Translations under genes and position numbers: made by a program | NCBI GenBank assembly: GCA_020636325.1 | Contig: JACJYC010000024.1 | Location: 1 to 64,000, forward strand | Direction of reading: 5' to 3' | DNA length: 64,000 bases | Source of the DNA: Lewinellaceae bacterium | GTDB taxonomy: Bacteria; Bacteroidota; Bacteroidia; Chitinophagales; Saprospiraceae | Shown here: one piece after another, positions 36,291 to 45,370 of the stretch | How the letters are laid out: every line of letters starts with the position of its first letter | Numbering within the stretch: position 1 is the stretch's first letter | Notes under the pieces: model-generated | The model's database searches: none | Seen by the model: only the letters and a program-made list of their open reading frames with translations | Told to the model about the DNA's origin: nothing

Positions 36291-36734
36291 ATGGCCGGTA
36301 TGGTAAAATTCTTTTCTCCTGAAGAAGAGCAGCGGATCATCGGGGCTATTCAGGCCGTTGAAAAACGAACAACGGGAGAGATCCGCGTTCACCTTGAAAG
36401 GAAGAGCAGCGGCAATATCCTGGACGACGCCGTCGGCATTTTCCACCGGCTAAACATGCACGATACCAAGGCCCATAACGGGGTGCTGATCGTGATCGTG
36501 CCGTCGGAAAAGCAGTTCGCCATCATCGGCGACGAAGGGATCGACGACGTCCTGCCGGATAATTTCTGGGAAGATGAACGCAACCTGATGGTCGCCCAAT
36601 TCAAAAAAGGCCAGTACTGCGAAGGCGTGGTGAAAGCCATCGAGAAGATCGGCGACAAACTGCAGGCCCACTTCCCGGTCACCGGCGAGGAAGAAAACCC
36701 GAACGAACTGCCCGACGACATCTCCTATTCGTAA
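36291..36734 (+). CDS. TPM-domain protein (cytoplasmic type)
   Basis: 147 residues without signal peptide. Begins FFSPEEEQRIIGAIQAVEKRTTGEIRVHLE and contains HNGVLIVIVPSEKQFAIIGDEGIDDVLPDNFW, the TPM_phosphatase fold. ATG at 36300 is an alternative start. Starts 2 bp after the lemA stop, so coupled. Phosphatase activity is only a family suggestion. Confidence 0.92.
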   Translation: MAGMVKFFSPEEEQRIIGAIQAVEKRTTGEIRVHLERKSSGNILDDAVGIFHRLNMHDTKAHNGVLIVIVPSEKQFAIIGDEGIDDVLPDNFWEDERNLMVAQFKKGQYCEGVVKAIEKIGDKLQAHFPVTGEEENPNELPDDISYS

Positions 36735-36851
36735 CGCCGGTCCGCAACCCGACACCCTGCAACTGACCTGTTTTCGGCCGTCCCTGTACGACTGCGAATC
36801 GACGGCTTATGCCCGGAAGGGGTATCATTTAACCGGGGTGAGATTTACTTG

Positions 36852-37005
36852 TGCGACATGATATTTTACTTATGCTTCTGCAATGTAAAATCTTGCTTCT
36901 GCGACGTAAAATTTTATTGTGCGAGGTAAAATCTTATTTATGCGAGGTAAAATCTTATTTATGCGACGTAAAATCTTATTTATGCGACGTAAAATCTTAC
37001 GTCGC
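36852..37005 (+). repeat. Array of ~21-bp GCGACGTAAAATCTTATTTAT units
   Basis: Five near-exact units starting at 36901, 36921, 36942, 36963 and 36984, plus two degenerate ones before. The last unit closes into a 9-bp hairpin (GCGACGTAA...TTACGTCGC, 36984-37005). Confidence 0.9.
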
Positions 37006-37011
37006 TACTAA

Positions 37012-37037
37012 TGACTTACAACTTACGACTTACGACT
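37012..37037 (+). repeat. ACTTACR heptamer tract
   Basis: Three to four ACTTACA/ACTTACG units ending 5 bp before the TPM start codon at 37043. Same relative orientation as the tract before cdsA. Confidence 0.85.
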
Positions 37038-37042
37038 AAAAA

Positions 37043-37885
37043 ATGCATAAATACCGCGTCATATTACCGTTCCTGCTGGGGATCTTTGGGTTGACTTCCG
37101 CGTTTGCCCAAAAGCAGATCCCCGAGCCTACCAATTTTCTGGTCAATGATTTTGCCGGTCTGCTGACCCGCGATCAGGTGGTGAGCCTGGGGGATAAACT
37201 AAGCAATTACGCCAAAGAGACCTCCACCCAGATCGCCGTCGTGACCGAGGAATCCCTGGAAGGGGAGGAGGTGTTTGATTACGCCCATAAACTGGCCCGC
37301 AAATGGGGCATCGGCGGAGATGAGAAAAAGGACAACGGCGTACTGATCTACGTCGCCAAGCAGGAACGCAAGGTGACCATCCTCACCGGCTACGGCTCCG
37401 AAGGCTTCCTGCCCGACGTAATGGCCGGCCGCATCATCCGCGAGATCCTTACCCCTGCCTTCAAGGAAGGTAAATTCTACGAAGGCCTCGACCGGGCCAC
37501 CGACGCCATTATGGCCCTCGGGAAAGGCGAATACACCAACGATTTGCCGCAAAAGGGCGGCAGCGGCATCCCCATTGTCTGGATCATCATGGTGCTGATG
37601 GTCGTTATTTTCCTGCTCATTGCCTTCAGCAAAAAAGGCCCTCCTGGCGGAGACGACGACAATGACGGCGGATACTACAAGGACGGGCGCTACAATTACC
37701 CCAAACAACGATCTTACCCGCGCAGGGGCGGCGGCTGGGTGGTCTTTCCCGGTGGCGGCTGGAATACCGGCGGCGGCGGCCATAGCGGCGGCGGCGGCGG
37801 TGGTTTCGGCGGCTTTGGCGGCGGCGGCTTCGGTGGTTTCGGCGGCGGCGGTTTCGGCGGCGGCGGAGCTTCCGGGGGGTGGTAG
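37043..37885 (+). CDS. TPM-domain exported protein with glycine-rich tail
   Basis: 280 residues. Signal peptide ends at AFA-QKQ (~23). TPM domain ~residues 28-160: NFLVNDFAGLLTRDQVVSLGDKLSNYAKETSTQIAVVTEESLEG, NGVLIYVAKQERKVTILTGYGSEGFLPDVMAGRII. A membrane helix follows (~173-193), then a tail of Gly/Phe repeats (GGGGFGGFGGGGF). Same layout as YgcG-type TPM proteins. The ACTTACR tract lies directly in its leader. Confidence 0.93.
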   Translation: MHKYRVILPFLLGIFGLTSAFAQKQIPEPTNFLVNDFAGLLTRDQVVSLGDKLSNYAKETSTQIAVVTEESLEGEEVFDYAHKLARKWGIGGDEKKDNGVLIYVAKQERKVTILTGYGSEGFLPDVMAGRIIREILTPAFKEGKFYEGLDRATDAIMALGKGEYTNDLPQKGGSGIPIVWIIMVLMVVIFLLIAFSKKGPPGGDDDNDGGYYKDGRYNYPKQRSYPRRGGGWVVFPGGGWNTGGGGHSGGGGGGFGGFGGGGFGGFGGGGFGGGGASGGW

Positions 37886-37889
37886 TTGG

Positions 37890-38037
37890 CGCCACGCCGA
37901 GGCGATATGATGCTGGATGCTTGATGCTTGATGCTGGGTGCTGGATACTTGATGCTGGATACTGCCCGCCTTCGCTCTTGGGGAGCTATGGCGGACGGGG
38001 GATGCTGGGTGCTTGATGCTTGATACTGGAAACCGGA
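37890..38037 (+). repeat. Composite 3'-end array, GGATGCTGG type
   Basis: Follows the TPM stop by 4 bp. Contains CCACGCCGAGGCG, (GATGCTG/GATGCTT)n heptamers and one CCGCC...GGCGG hairpin module (37967-37999). Its end merges with the block repeated at 45541-45647. Confidence 0.85.
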
Positions 38038-38080
38038 TGCTGCCAACTGGCGAACTGCCCCGAAGGGACTCCTTTGGAGC

Positions 38081-38174
38081 TATACTGAGCTGTAATAGGT
38101 TTTGTGCATTAAGGATAGGTAGGGGCCAGGGGCGGGTGCTGGCAAATGCACAAAACCTATTACCATTGAGTATA
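38081..38174. mobile_element. 94-bp inverted-repeat (MITE-like) element
   Basis: The 30-bp left end (38081-38110) begins TATACT and ends TAATAGGTTTTGTGCATT. The right end (38145-38174) is its inverse complement, except for about five bases at positions 7-11. The 34-bp centre is GC-rich and non-coding. A left half with the same upstream ~60 bp recurs at 45541-45647. Confidence 0.75.
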
Positions 38175-38266
38175 ACTAAATCAGCGGATTTAGGGTGTAA
38201 GCCTGCCATTTTTTGCATGGTTCCGCTTAAATTTCAGCATGTCGCGTTACTTTTATCCTTTGACTT

Positions 38267-40570
38267 TTAATCCTTACCTACCATCCATTTCAACGGCCGG
38301 ATTATATTATTCTCTTCACTATGGATGGAGATAAAATAGATTCCATCGGGAAGATTTGTCGGCAATTCTGTGTTTATTTCGGCGGTTGTGCCGGAAGGAA
38401 TTGGCTTAAACCAGATCGTTTTTCCCGAAGCGTCAATGATGCGGATGAAAGCCGGCCGGATGCTTAATCCACTCAGGTGCAAAACAGCGGGCAAATCGTA
38501 TTTTACCGGATTCGGTGATATATAGGCTTCCAATTGATCCGGAAGATTCCGGACAGCGGAGACCAGAGAGACCTCAAATGAAAGCGTTTTCAGACATCCG
38601 TTTTGATCGGTTACAGATAAATCATAGTCTCCAACAGCCAATCCTGAAAGTGAAGCAGTTGTGTCATTGGTGTTCCAATGATATAAATACGGAGGTGTGC
38701 CGCCGTGAATACTGTCGATTTGAATGCTGCCGTCATTCAGGCCAGGCCCGCTGACTCCCGTAACGTTGTACCAAACGGAAAGAGAATCAGGCGATGAGAT
38801 TTCCACCTGATTAATAACCGTACAACTCTCGCTGTCGGTTAATGTCATGCTGTAGGTTCCCGGATTAAGCTTCGACAGAGATAAACCGGTGGAATCATTT
38901 GACCAATTGATTTGATAGGGCGCCACACCATTGTCAACGACGGCTTCTATTTGCCCGGTTGCTTCGCCGTAGCAGCCGGGATCCGAAGAAGTCAAATTAA
39001 CACGAAATCCGGGGGATTCATACGCGCCGATATCCGGCCGGGGGCCTTCGGTTCGGGGCAAGCCGGAGATGTCGGTCTGAATATTCCAGGTATTCAACAG
39101 GCTGTCCGTGCCGGCATCTATGGCAGGAGAGCAGCGGTGAAGGGAGAAATCACCGGTTGAAGGAGAAATGAACCGGGGTGCTTGGTTGAAGATATTGCCG
39201 GGACCGCAATCGATTTTAGGCCATTGTGTGGAGATCGCCGGGCAAGAATCCATATTCAAAAGGCAGTTTTCAAAATAGAAAGCGCCGCCGCTGAAGTAGT
39301 TGTCAGGATTGAGCCCTGTTGTATCCCAAAAAATACAGTTATAAAGGGAATCTTCTATGGCGCCGCTGGAGATATGACCTTGGTTCAAAGCGGAATTATT
39401 GAAAAAGGTGCAATTTAGAAATTGAGAATAATCTGCAAAACCGCCAACAGCGCCTCCATTCAAAGCTTCATTTCCATTAAACAGGCAATTCGCGATTTTA
39501 CTTTTTGATGCGAAGAAATAGATTGCTCCGCCATTTGATGATCCATTCTTTTTGAATTCACAATTTGTGATATTAAAATACCCTATAAGATTAAGGGCAC
39601 CTCCATTGCCTTCTTCAGATTGAAGGCCAGCCTCATTGTTAAAAAAAATGGATCCTGAAATTTCACCTGGGAAAGAATCCGTGCTTATTTGAGATCTGAT
39701 TGCCCCACCTCCGAAGGGACTGTAATTTCCTTCAAATTGGCAGTCAATGATTTTAAACTCGTCAGGAGGCGCACCTTCCTCATTGTTAAAATCTGTAAAA
39801 TAAATTCCTCCTCCTCTGGTAAAACTCCCCTCATTGAATAAAATCTGAGTGTTTAGACATGTAACGGCAGTATTGCCCTGACCTGCTATTACACCGATCC
39901 CTCCACCTCCTGACCTTTGAGCTGGCGTATATGCATCAGCGATATTGTCCCTTATTGTTGAAAAAAGAATATTTAATTTAATGATTCCTTTTGTAGCCAG
40001 GGCTGCTATTCCGCCGCCGAATCCTGCGTAATTTTCTTTTATTTGACAATTTTTAATGTCAATTTTGATTAAAGATTCTTTATTTGTTGCATCAAGCAAA
40101 ATACCACCGCCTTCTCCCTGGTCAGCTTGATCTGCATATCCTGAAAAAATAATTATTCCATCTAAAATAATTAGCTCTGAGCTGTTATTTACTGTAATAA
40201 CATGATAACAATTATCCTGTAAATCAAATTCTTCCCCTATGTTACCGCTTAAAATTGTATGATTGCCTTCCCAGTCCCTTTGATTTATCGATATTTCAAA
40301 TCCTTCAAATCCGCCGTACAACCTCACTCCATTGGAAACGAAAAAAGTAGCACTTCGATCCGTCCCCGAAGTCGGTTTATAAGTTCCCTTTGCTATCCAG
40401 ATCTCGTCCAGCGGCTGGGCGGTAGCCAGGGCGGACTGCAAATCCAGGAAAGCATTTTCCCAGGATTCGCCGGTATTGACGCCGGTAGCGGCCTGGTTAA
40501 CATAAATTACAGCAGCGGGCAGCGAGGTCCATAAAAACATGGAAAGCAGGAAGGAAATAATGCGGTTCAT
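38267..40570 (-). CDS. Secreted beta-helix protein with SprB-like repeats and type IX sorting domain
   Basis: 767 residues with a signal peptide (~1-20). The region ~20-500 is right-handed parallel beta-helix: SWENAFLDLQSALATAQPLDEIWIAKGTYKPTSGTDR, then many turns of the form NCxFxxNxAxxGGAI, ending SPAIDAGTDS. SprB-like PKD-type repeats follow (SDPGCYGEATGQIEAVVDNGVAPYQINWSNDSTGLSLSKLNPGTYSMTLTDSESC and a second). The C-terminal ~80 residues (ISPNPVKYDLP...LPDGIYFISI) are a type A T9SS sorting domain. It should be exported by type IX and surface-attached. The central coding part (about 39.4-40.25 kb) is clearly more AT-rich than its neighbours. Confidence 0.93.
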   Translation of the reverse strand: MNRIISFLLSMFLWTSLPAAVIYVNQAATGVNTGESWENAFLDLQSALATAQPLDEIWIAKGTYKPTSGTDRSATFFVSNGVRLYGGFEGFEISINQRDWEGNHTILSGNIGEEFDLQDNCYHVITVNNSSELIILDGIIIFSGYADQADQGEGGGILLDATNKESLIKIDIKNCQIKENYAGFGGGIAALATKGIIKLNILFSTIRDNIADAYTPAQRSGGGGIGVIAGQGNTAVTCLNTQILFNEGSFTRGGGIYFTDFNNEEGAPPDEFKIIDCQFEGNYSPFGGGAIRSQISTDSFPGEISGSIFFNNEAGLQSEEGNGGALNLIGYFNITNCEFKKNGSSNGGAIYFFASKSKIANCLFNGNEALNGGAVGGFADYSQFLNCTFFNNSALNQGHISSGAIEDSLYNCIFWDTTGLNPDNYFSGGAFYFENCLLNMDSCPAISTQWPKIDCGPGNIFNQAPRFISPSTGDFSLHRCSPAIDAGTDSLLNTWNIQTDISGLPRTEGPRPDIGAYESPGFRVNLTSSDPGCYGEATGQIEAVVDNGVAPYQINWSNDSTGLSLSKLNPGTYSMTLTDSESCTVINQVEISSPDSLSVWYNVTGVSGPGLNDGSIQIDSIHGGTPPYLYHWNTNDTTASLSGLAVGDYDLSVTDQNGCLKTLSFEVSLVSAVRNLPDQLEAYISPNPVKYDLPAVLHLSGLSIRPAFIRIIDASGKTIWFKPIPSGTTAEINTELPTNLPDGIYFISIHSEENNIIRPLKWMVGKD

Positions 40571-40600
40571 GCAGTAAAATTAAAAGGGAAAGAGAAAATT

Positions 40601-40645
40601 GGTATTACTTCGACCCGGAAGAAAAAAGTGAGGCGAAGTAATACC
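40601..40645. repeat. Inverted repeat upstream of the beta-helix gene
   Basis: GGTATTACTTCG (40601-40612) and CGAAGTAATACC (40634-40645), 12-bp perfect arms. On the minus strand this is 31 bp before the gene start and could be an attenuator, operator or the terminator of the lost upstream gene. Confidence 0.6.
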
Positions 40646-40661
40646 CGGATATCGCGAAAAC

Positions 40662-40796
40662 TTAGTTTTTAAACACGCGCTTCGTGACGGTTTTTCCATT
40701 TGAACTTATGGATACAAAAAACAGGCCCGAGCCCTGTATTTCGCGATCAGTCAGTTTAAGGCGGTTGATGCCTTTATCGTAGAATCCTTTCGCAAA
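40662..40796 (-). pseudogene. Orphan C-terminal type IX sorting-domain fragment
   Basis: The minus-strand frame encodes 44 residues, FAKGFYDKGINRLKLTDREI... to SISSNGKTVTKRVFKN, then stop. This is the last part of a T9SS type A sorting domain (G-N-x-L, G-x-F-F-V-x-I, K-x-V). Nothing upstream on this strand continues it: the plus-strand D-aminoacylase begins at 40834. The rest of that secreted protein gene has been lost. Confidence 0.7.
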
Positions 40797-40833
40797 TATA
40801 CATTTTTCGTATTTTCCCCAAAAAAAGGGGATC

Positions 40834-42423
40834 ATGCAAAAAATGCTCTGCGTTCTGCTGTTGCTCAGTAGCACTTTCTCACTGTCCGGACAGGATTTCG
40901 ACATCCTCATCCTCAACGGCAAGGTCATTGACGGGACCGGCAACCCCTGGCGCCTGGCGGATATCGGGGTGAAGGACGGCAAGATCGCAGCGATCGGACA
41001 TCTTTCCGGTGCACTTGCCGTCAAGACCATCGACGCTGCCGGCAAGGTGGTTTGTCCGGGATTCATCGATGTGCATGCCCATGTGGAAGGCTCCATTGAG
41101 AACCGGCCCGCAGCCCGCAATTTCCTCCATGATGGGGTCACCACGCTCGTTACCGGCAATTGCGGCGGATCCCGGATCGATATCGGCAACTGGTTCAGGG
41201 AACTGGAGACCAAAAAGCTGTCCATCAATATTGCCTCGCTGATCGGGCACAATTCCGTCAGGCGTACGGTCATGGGTAATGAGGACCGCGATCCCACCCC
41301 GGAGGAGCTGCAGAATATGGAAACCCTCGTTCAGCGAGGTATGGAACAAGGCGCCGTCGGCCTTTCTACCGGCCTGATCTACCTGCCCGGTGCATTCGCC
41401 AAAACACCCGAAATTGTCGCCCTGGCCCGGGTTGCCCATACCTACGGCGGGGTTTATGCATCCCATATCCGCCAGGAGGACGACCGGGTGCTGGATGCCA
41501 TCAATGAGGCCGCCGTTATCGGGGAAGAATCCGGCATTCCGGTAGAGATCAGCCATTTCAAGATCACCGGCAAGACCAATTGGGGCCGCACCGGCGAAAT
41601 GATCCGGCTCGTGGAATCCTACCGGAAAAAAGGCGTCGATGTCACCGTGGATCAGTATCCCTATACCGCCAGTTCAACCGGACTGGATGTCCTGCTGCCG
41701 GAATGGTCGCGCGAGGGCACCAATGAAGAGGTGGCCGCCCGCCTCACCGACCGCGCTACCCGCAAAAAGGTCCTGAGCGAAATGAAAACCATGCTGGCCC
41801 GGACCGGTTTCAAAAACTATGCCTACGCCGTGGTCGCCGGCTGTCCCTGGGATTCGACCCTGAACGGGAAGAACATCACCGAAATTACCGCCCTGTCCGT
41901 CAAAAAACCGAAAACGAAGGACGAAATGGAGACCGTCATCGACATGGTCGCCAAAGGAAGACGGGTGCAGATGGTGTACCATAAAATGAACGAAGAGGAC
42001 GTGAAGACGCTCATGCGGTTGCCCTATGCCATGGTGGCCTCCGATGCGGGCATTCCCGCCTTCGGTGTCGGCAATCCGCATCCGAGGGCTTACGGGACCA
42101 ATGCCAGGGTGCTGGGACGCTACGTCCGGGAATTGGGCATCCTGTCCCTGGAGGACGCCATCCGGAAGATGACTTCCCTGCCTGCGCAGAAATTCAACCT
42201 CCACGACCGGGGGCTGCTCCTGGTGGGTATGGCTGCCGATATCCTGGTGCTGGATCCGGACAAGGTGAGCGATACAGCCAGTTATGACCATCCACACGCC
42301 TACTCCACCGGTATCGAACAGGTCATTGTCAACGGGCTGCCCGTGATCGAAGACGGCAAACACAACGGCGCCGGTGCAGGACAGGTGTTGCGCGGACCGG
42401 GATACCATATGGATCAACGGTAA
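40834..42423 (+). CDS. N-acyl-D-amino-acid deacylase (D-aminoacylase, amidohydrolase family)
   Basis: 529 residues. Signal peptide (cleavage near LSGQ, ~20). FDILILNGKVIDGTGNPWRLADIGVKDGKIAAIGHL is the amidohydrolase start, FIDVHAHVEG (HxH) binds metal, and GNCGGS, EISHFKITG and TVDQYPYTAS complete the D-aminoacylase pattern. C-terminal LADxGILVxGxxADIxVxD equivalent is HDRGLLLVGMAADILVLDPD. Hydrolyses N-acyl-D-amino acids or D-peptide fragments, here outside the cytoplasm. Confidence 0.93.
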   Translation: MQKMLCVLLLLSSTFSLSGQDFDILILNGKVIDGTGNPWRLADIGVKDGKIAAIGHLSGALAVKTIDAAGKVVCPGFIDVHAHVEGSIENRPAARNFLHDGVTTLVTGNCGGSRIDIGNWFRELETKKLSINIASLIGHNSVRRTVMGNEDRDPTPEELQNMETLVQRGMEQGAVGLSTGLIYLPGAFAKTPEIVALARVAHTYGGVYASHIRQEDDRVLDAINEAAVIGEESGIPVEISHFKITGKTNWGRTGEMIRLVESYRKKGVDVTVDQYPYTASSTGLDVLLPEWSREGTNEEVAARLTDRATRKKVLSEMKTMLARTGFKNYAYAVVAGCPWDSTLNGKNITEITALSVKKPKTKDEMETVIDMVAKGRRVQMVYHKMNEEDVKTLMRLPYAMVASDAGIPAFGVGNPHPRAYGTNARVLGRYVRELGILSLEDAIRKMTSLPAQKFNLHDRGLLLVGMAADILVLDPDKVSDTASYDHPHAYSTGIEQVIVNGLPVIEDGKHNGAGAGQVLRGPGYHMDQR

Positions 42424-42559
42424 ATAATTGAATAAGTCCGTTATCAGGTAACATACATTTAAAGGTCATTCCCGCTGAAGACCGGTTATTCCCCGTATCT
42501 TTCAACCTCAATGTTGATGGTTGATCGCATTTAAATCTTACCAACTAAAAACAAGACAC

Positions 42560-45370
42560 GTGAAAACCAACCTACCCGTCTTGCTGCTCCTGGCCGTCTT
42601 ACTGGCGGCCTGTACCGCAAAAAAAGACAACAGCGCGCTGTGGATTTTGTCGGCTCCGGCGGGCGAACAATACACCCATATAGACCGGGCCGGTAAAACA
42701 GTCATCCCCAACGGCAGGTTCATCACGCCGGTCGGCAAGACCATTGTAACGGCGCCGCACCCTTACGGATTGACCCTGAGCCCGGACGGAAACCTGGCTG
42801 TCACGGCCAATTCCGGGACGAGTCCGCTGTCCATTACCATTATCCGGAATATCCTGTCCGAACACCCGGAAGTCCGGCAAGTGCCGCCCGGACCATCTAC
42901 CGACCGGGGTGTGCTGGCCTCGGTCTTCATGGGGCTGGCCGTTGCACCGGACAATAAAACCATATACGTAGCCGGCGGACAAGAAAACAAGATCTTCCTT
43001 TTTGACGCCCAAACAGGGGAGAAGATGGGCTTCATCGATTGCGCATCCGGGTCGGCTTCTTCGGATTACAGCCATGGGTATATCGGCGACCTGAAGTTAT
43101 CCGCCGATGGAAAAACCCTGTATGCCGTCGACCAGATCGGCTTCAGAATGGTCATTGCGGACACGGAAACGCGCACCGTTATGCATTCGGTACCCGTGGG
43201 GCGTTACCCGTTCGGCGTCTGCTTGTCGAAGGATGAAAAAAGAGCTTATGTGGCCAATGTCGGGATGTTCCAGTATGCCTGGATCAAGAACGGCCCCGGC
43301 GATTCCGCCGCCGTCAAACCGGTCCTTTTTCCGCCTTTTGGATTCAATACGGAGGAAATGAAGGAGGGGATTCACGAAGATTCGCTGGAAGTGCCGGGGC
43401 TTGGCGATCCCAACGCAGTGGAGGCTTTTTCCGTTTTCACGGTTGACCTGGAAAACGCGACAGCTCCGAAAGTGGTTGCCAGGATCAAGACCGGGCACCT
43501 GGTGGGCGCTTTGGTTGAAGACATACCCGCTGTGGGCGGTTCCAGCCCCAATTCGCTGGTGGCCACCGACCAATATATTTTTGTCAGCAACGGGAATAAC
43601 GACAATATTTCGGTGATCTCAACCGGACAGGATACCGTGGTTCGCACGATCCCGCTTATCCTTGACGACCGGCTTCGCCAGTTCAGAGGGGTAATCCCGT
43701 TCGGACTGGCCGTAGATCCGGATCAGAAAAGGCTCTATGTCGCCGAATCCGGGATCAACGCGGTGGCGGTTATCCGGCTTTCCGACTTCAAGGTGCTGGG
43801 GCATATACCGACCGGCTGGTTCCCTTCCAAAGTGGAGGTTTCGCGTGACGGAAAACGCCTGATCATTGCCAATGCCAAGGGGTTCGGGAGCGGCCCAAAC
43901 GGCGGCGCCGACTTTGAGATCGGGCCGGAAGGCAGCTATATCGGCGCCCTGATGAAGGGAACCGTCCAGGTGGTAGACGTGCCCGGGGACGACGAACTTC
44001 CGGCCATGACCCAACAGGTGATCGACAACAATTTTCATTTTGCCCATGCCGGGGATCCGGAATTCCAGGCACGATCCGAAAACCCGGTTCCGTTGTACCC
44101 GGGGCAGCGCGAAAGCCCGATCAAACATATCGTATTCATTTCCAAGGAAAACCGCACTTACGATGAGGTTATGGGACAAGTGGAGAAGGGAAACGGCGAT
44201 CCGACCCTGGCGCGTTACGGCAGCGGGGTGGATTTCACCAATCGCGACCAGAGCAGTTCCGTATCCGGCGCCACCATTATGCCCAACCACCTGGCGTTGG
44301 CGGCCCAATTTGCCGTTTCGGATAATTTCTACGTGGATTCCGACGTATCCGCCGACGGTCATCGCTGGCTGGTGAATACCTACCCCAACGAATGGTGCGA
44401 AACATCCACAGCGGCCAGTTACGGCGGCAACCGGAGCTTCAGGGAGGATTCCAAAGCGCCGGGCGTGTTTGCCATGAACGGGGCGGCCGGCGCAATTTAT
44501 CCGGAAGACTACAACGAGGCCGGCTCCATGTGGGATCACCTGGAACGACACCAGGCCCGGTTCTACAATTTCGGGTTCAGCATCATGTTCGAACCTGCCC
44601 TGTACGAACCCGACAACAAGCTTACAGGCATCCGGCATTACGTCAATTATCCGGTGCCGCAACCGCTTGAGGAGCGAACTTCAAAAATGTATCCCACCTA
44701 TAACACGGCCATTCCCGACCAGTTCAGGATCGACCAGTTCATACGGGAGTTCGATCAAAAATGGATGGGCGGACAGGATACCATGCCCCAACTGATCACG
44801 GTGATCATCCCGAACGACCACGGCGCCGGGGAACGACCGGAAGCGGGTTATCCGTTCCGGGAGAGCTATATGGCGGACAACGACCTGGCCGTCGGCCGCA
44901 TTGTTGAATACCTCTCCCGGACCCCATACTGGAAGAGCATGATGATCGTCATTACGGAAGACGATGCCCAGAACGGCGTCGACCATATCGATGCCCACCG
45001 AAGCCTGTTGATGGTGGTCTCCCCCTGGGTGAAACGGGATTACGTCAGTCATACCCATTACAGTTTCGGCAGCCTGTTCAAAACCTTCTGGAATATCCTC
45101 GGATTGCCGTATCTGAACCAGTACGACGCAGGCGCTACCGATCTGGCCGACTTTTTTACCGATAAACCGGACTTCAAACCGTATAACGCCATCCCCGCCG
45201 ACATCCGGTTTTTCGACCCGCAAATGGCCCTCGACCCCTTTAGCGAGCACTTTGACTGGAAGGCCATTACCGAATCCCCGGAAATGGACGACGTCGAAGA
45301 CATGATGCGCGAAAGCAAGGAACAGGATGAGTACCGGCTGGAGGATAGGGAGCGGAAGAAGAAAGAGTAG
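42560..45370 (+). CDS. YncE-like beta-propeller / alkaline-phosphatase-family phosphoesterase lipoprotein
   Basis: 936 residues from the GTG at 42560; it directly opens the lipoprotein signal (lipobox LLAAC, Cys18). The earlier TTG at 42521 adds an unlikely 13 residues. Residues ~50-490 form a YncE-type propeller (GLTLSPDGNLAVTANSGTSPLSITI, LAVDPDQKRLYVAESGINAVAVI, VSRDGKRLIIANAKG). Residues ~520-890 are a phospholipase C/acid-phosphatase-like phosphoesterase (HIVFISKENRTYDEVMG, IIPNDHGAG, VITEDDAQNGVDHIDAHRS), which binds two metals. Anchored outside the cytoplasm. Such bifunctional proteins are frequent in Bacteroidota; substrate unknown. Confidence 0.93.
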   Translation: MKTNLPVLLLLAVLLAACTAKKDNSALWILSAPAGEQYTHIDRAGKTVIPNGRFITPVGKTIVTAPHPYGLTLSPDGNLAVTANSGTSPLSITIIRNILSEHPEVRQVPPGPSTDRGVLASVFMGLAVAPDNKTIYVAGGQENKIFLFDAQTGEKMGFIDCASGSASSDYSHGYIGDLKLSADGKTLYAVDQIGFRMVIADTETRTVMHSVPVGRYPFGVCLSKDEKRAYVANVGMFQYAWIKNGPGDSAAVKPVLFPPFGFNTEEMKEGIHEDSLEVPGLGDPNAVEAFSVFTVDLENATAPKVVARIKTGHLVGALVEDIPAVGGSSPNSLVATDQYIFVSNGNNDNISVISTGQDTVVRTIPLILDDRLRQFRGVIPFGLAVDPDQKRLYVAESGINAVAVIRLSDFKVLGHIPTGWFPSKVEVSRDGKRLIIANAKGFGSGPNGGADFEIGPEGSYIGALMKGTVQVVDVPGDDELPAMTQQVIDNNFHFAHAGDPEFQARSENPVPLYPGQRESPIKHIVFISKENRTYDEVMGQVEKGNGDPTLARYGSGVDFTNRDQSSSVSGATIMPNHLALAAQFAVSDNFYVDSDVSADGHRWLVNTYPNEWCETSTAASYGGNRSFREDSKAPGVFAMNGAAGAIYPEDYNEAGSMWDHLERHQARFYNFGFSIMFEPALYEPDNKLTGIRHYVNYPVPQPLEERTSKMYPTYNTAIPDQFRIDQFIREFDQKWMGGQDTMPQLITVIIPNDHGAGERPEAGYPFRESYMADNDLAVGRIVEYLSRTPYWKSMMIVITEDDAQNGVDHIDAHRSLLMVVSPWVKRDYVSHTHYSFGSLFKTFWNILGLPYLNQYDAGATDLADFFTDKPDFKPYNAIPADIRFFDPQMALDPFSEHFDWKAITESPEMDDVEDMMRESKEQDEYRLEDRERKKKE

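Larger units (their letters stand above)
36735..37042. other. TPM-TPM intergenic region
   Basis: 308 bp between two TPM genes that are otherwise usually adjacent. The first ~115 bp hold no recognised feature; the rest is the 21-bp unit array and a heptamer tract (separate entries). Confidence 0.6.

Noticed and set aside
40601..40645. Transposon end
   Set aside because: The inverted repeat is short, with no duplicated flanks or second copy seen in the window.
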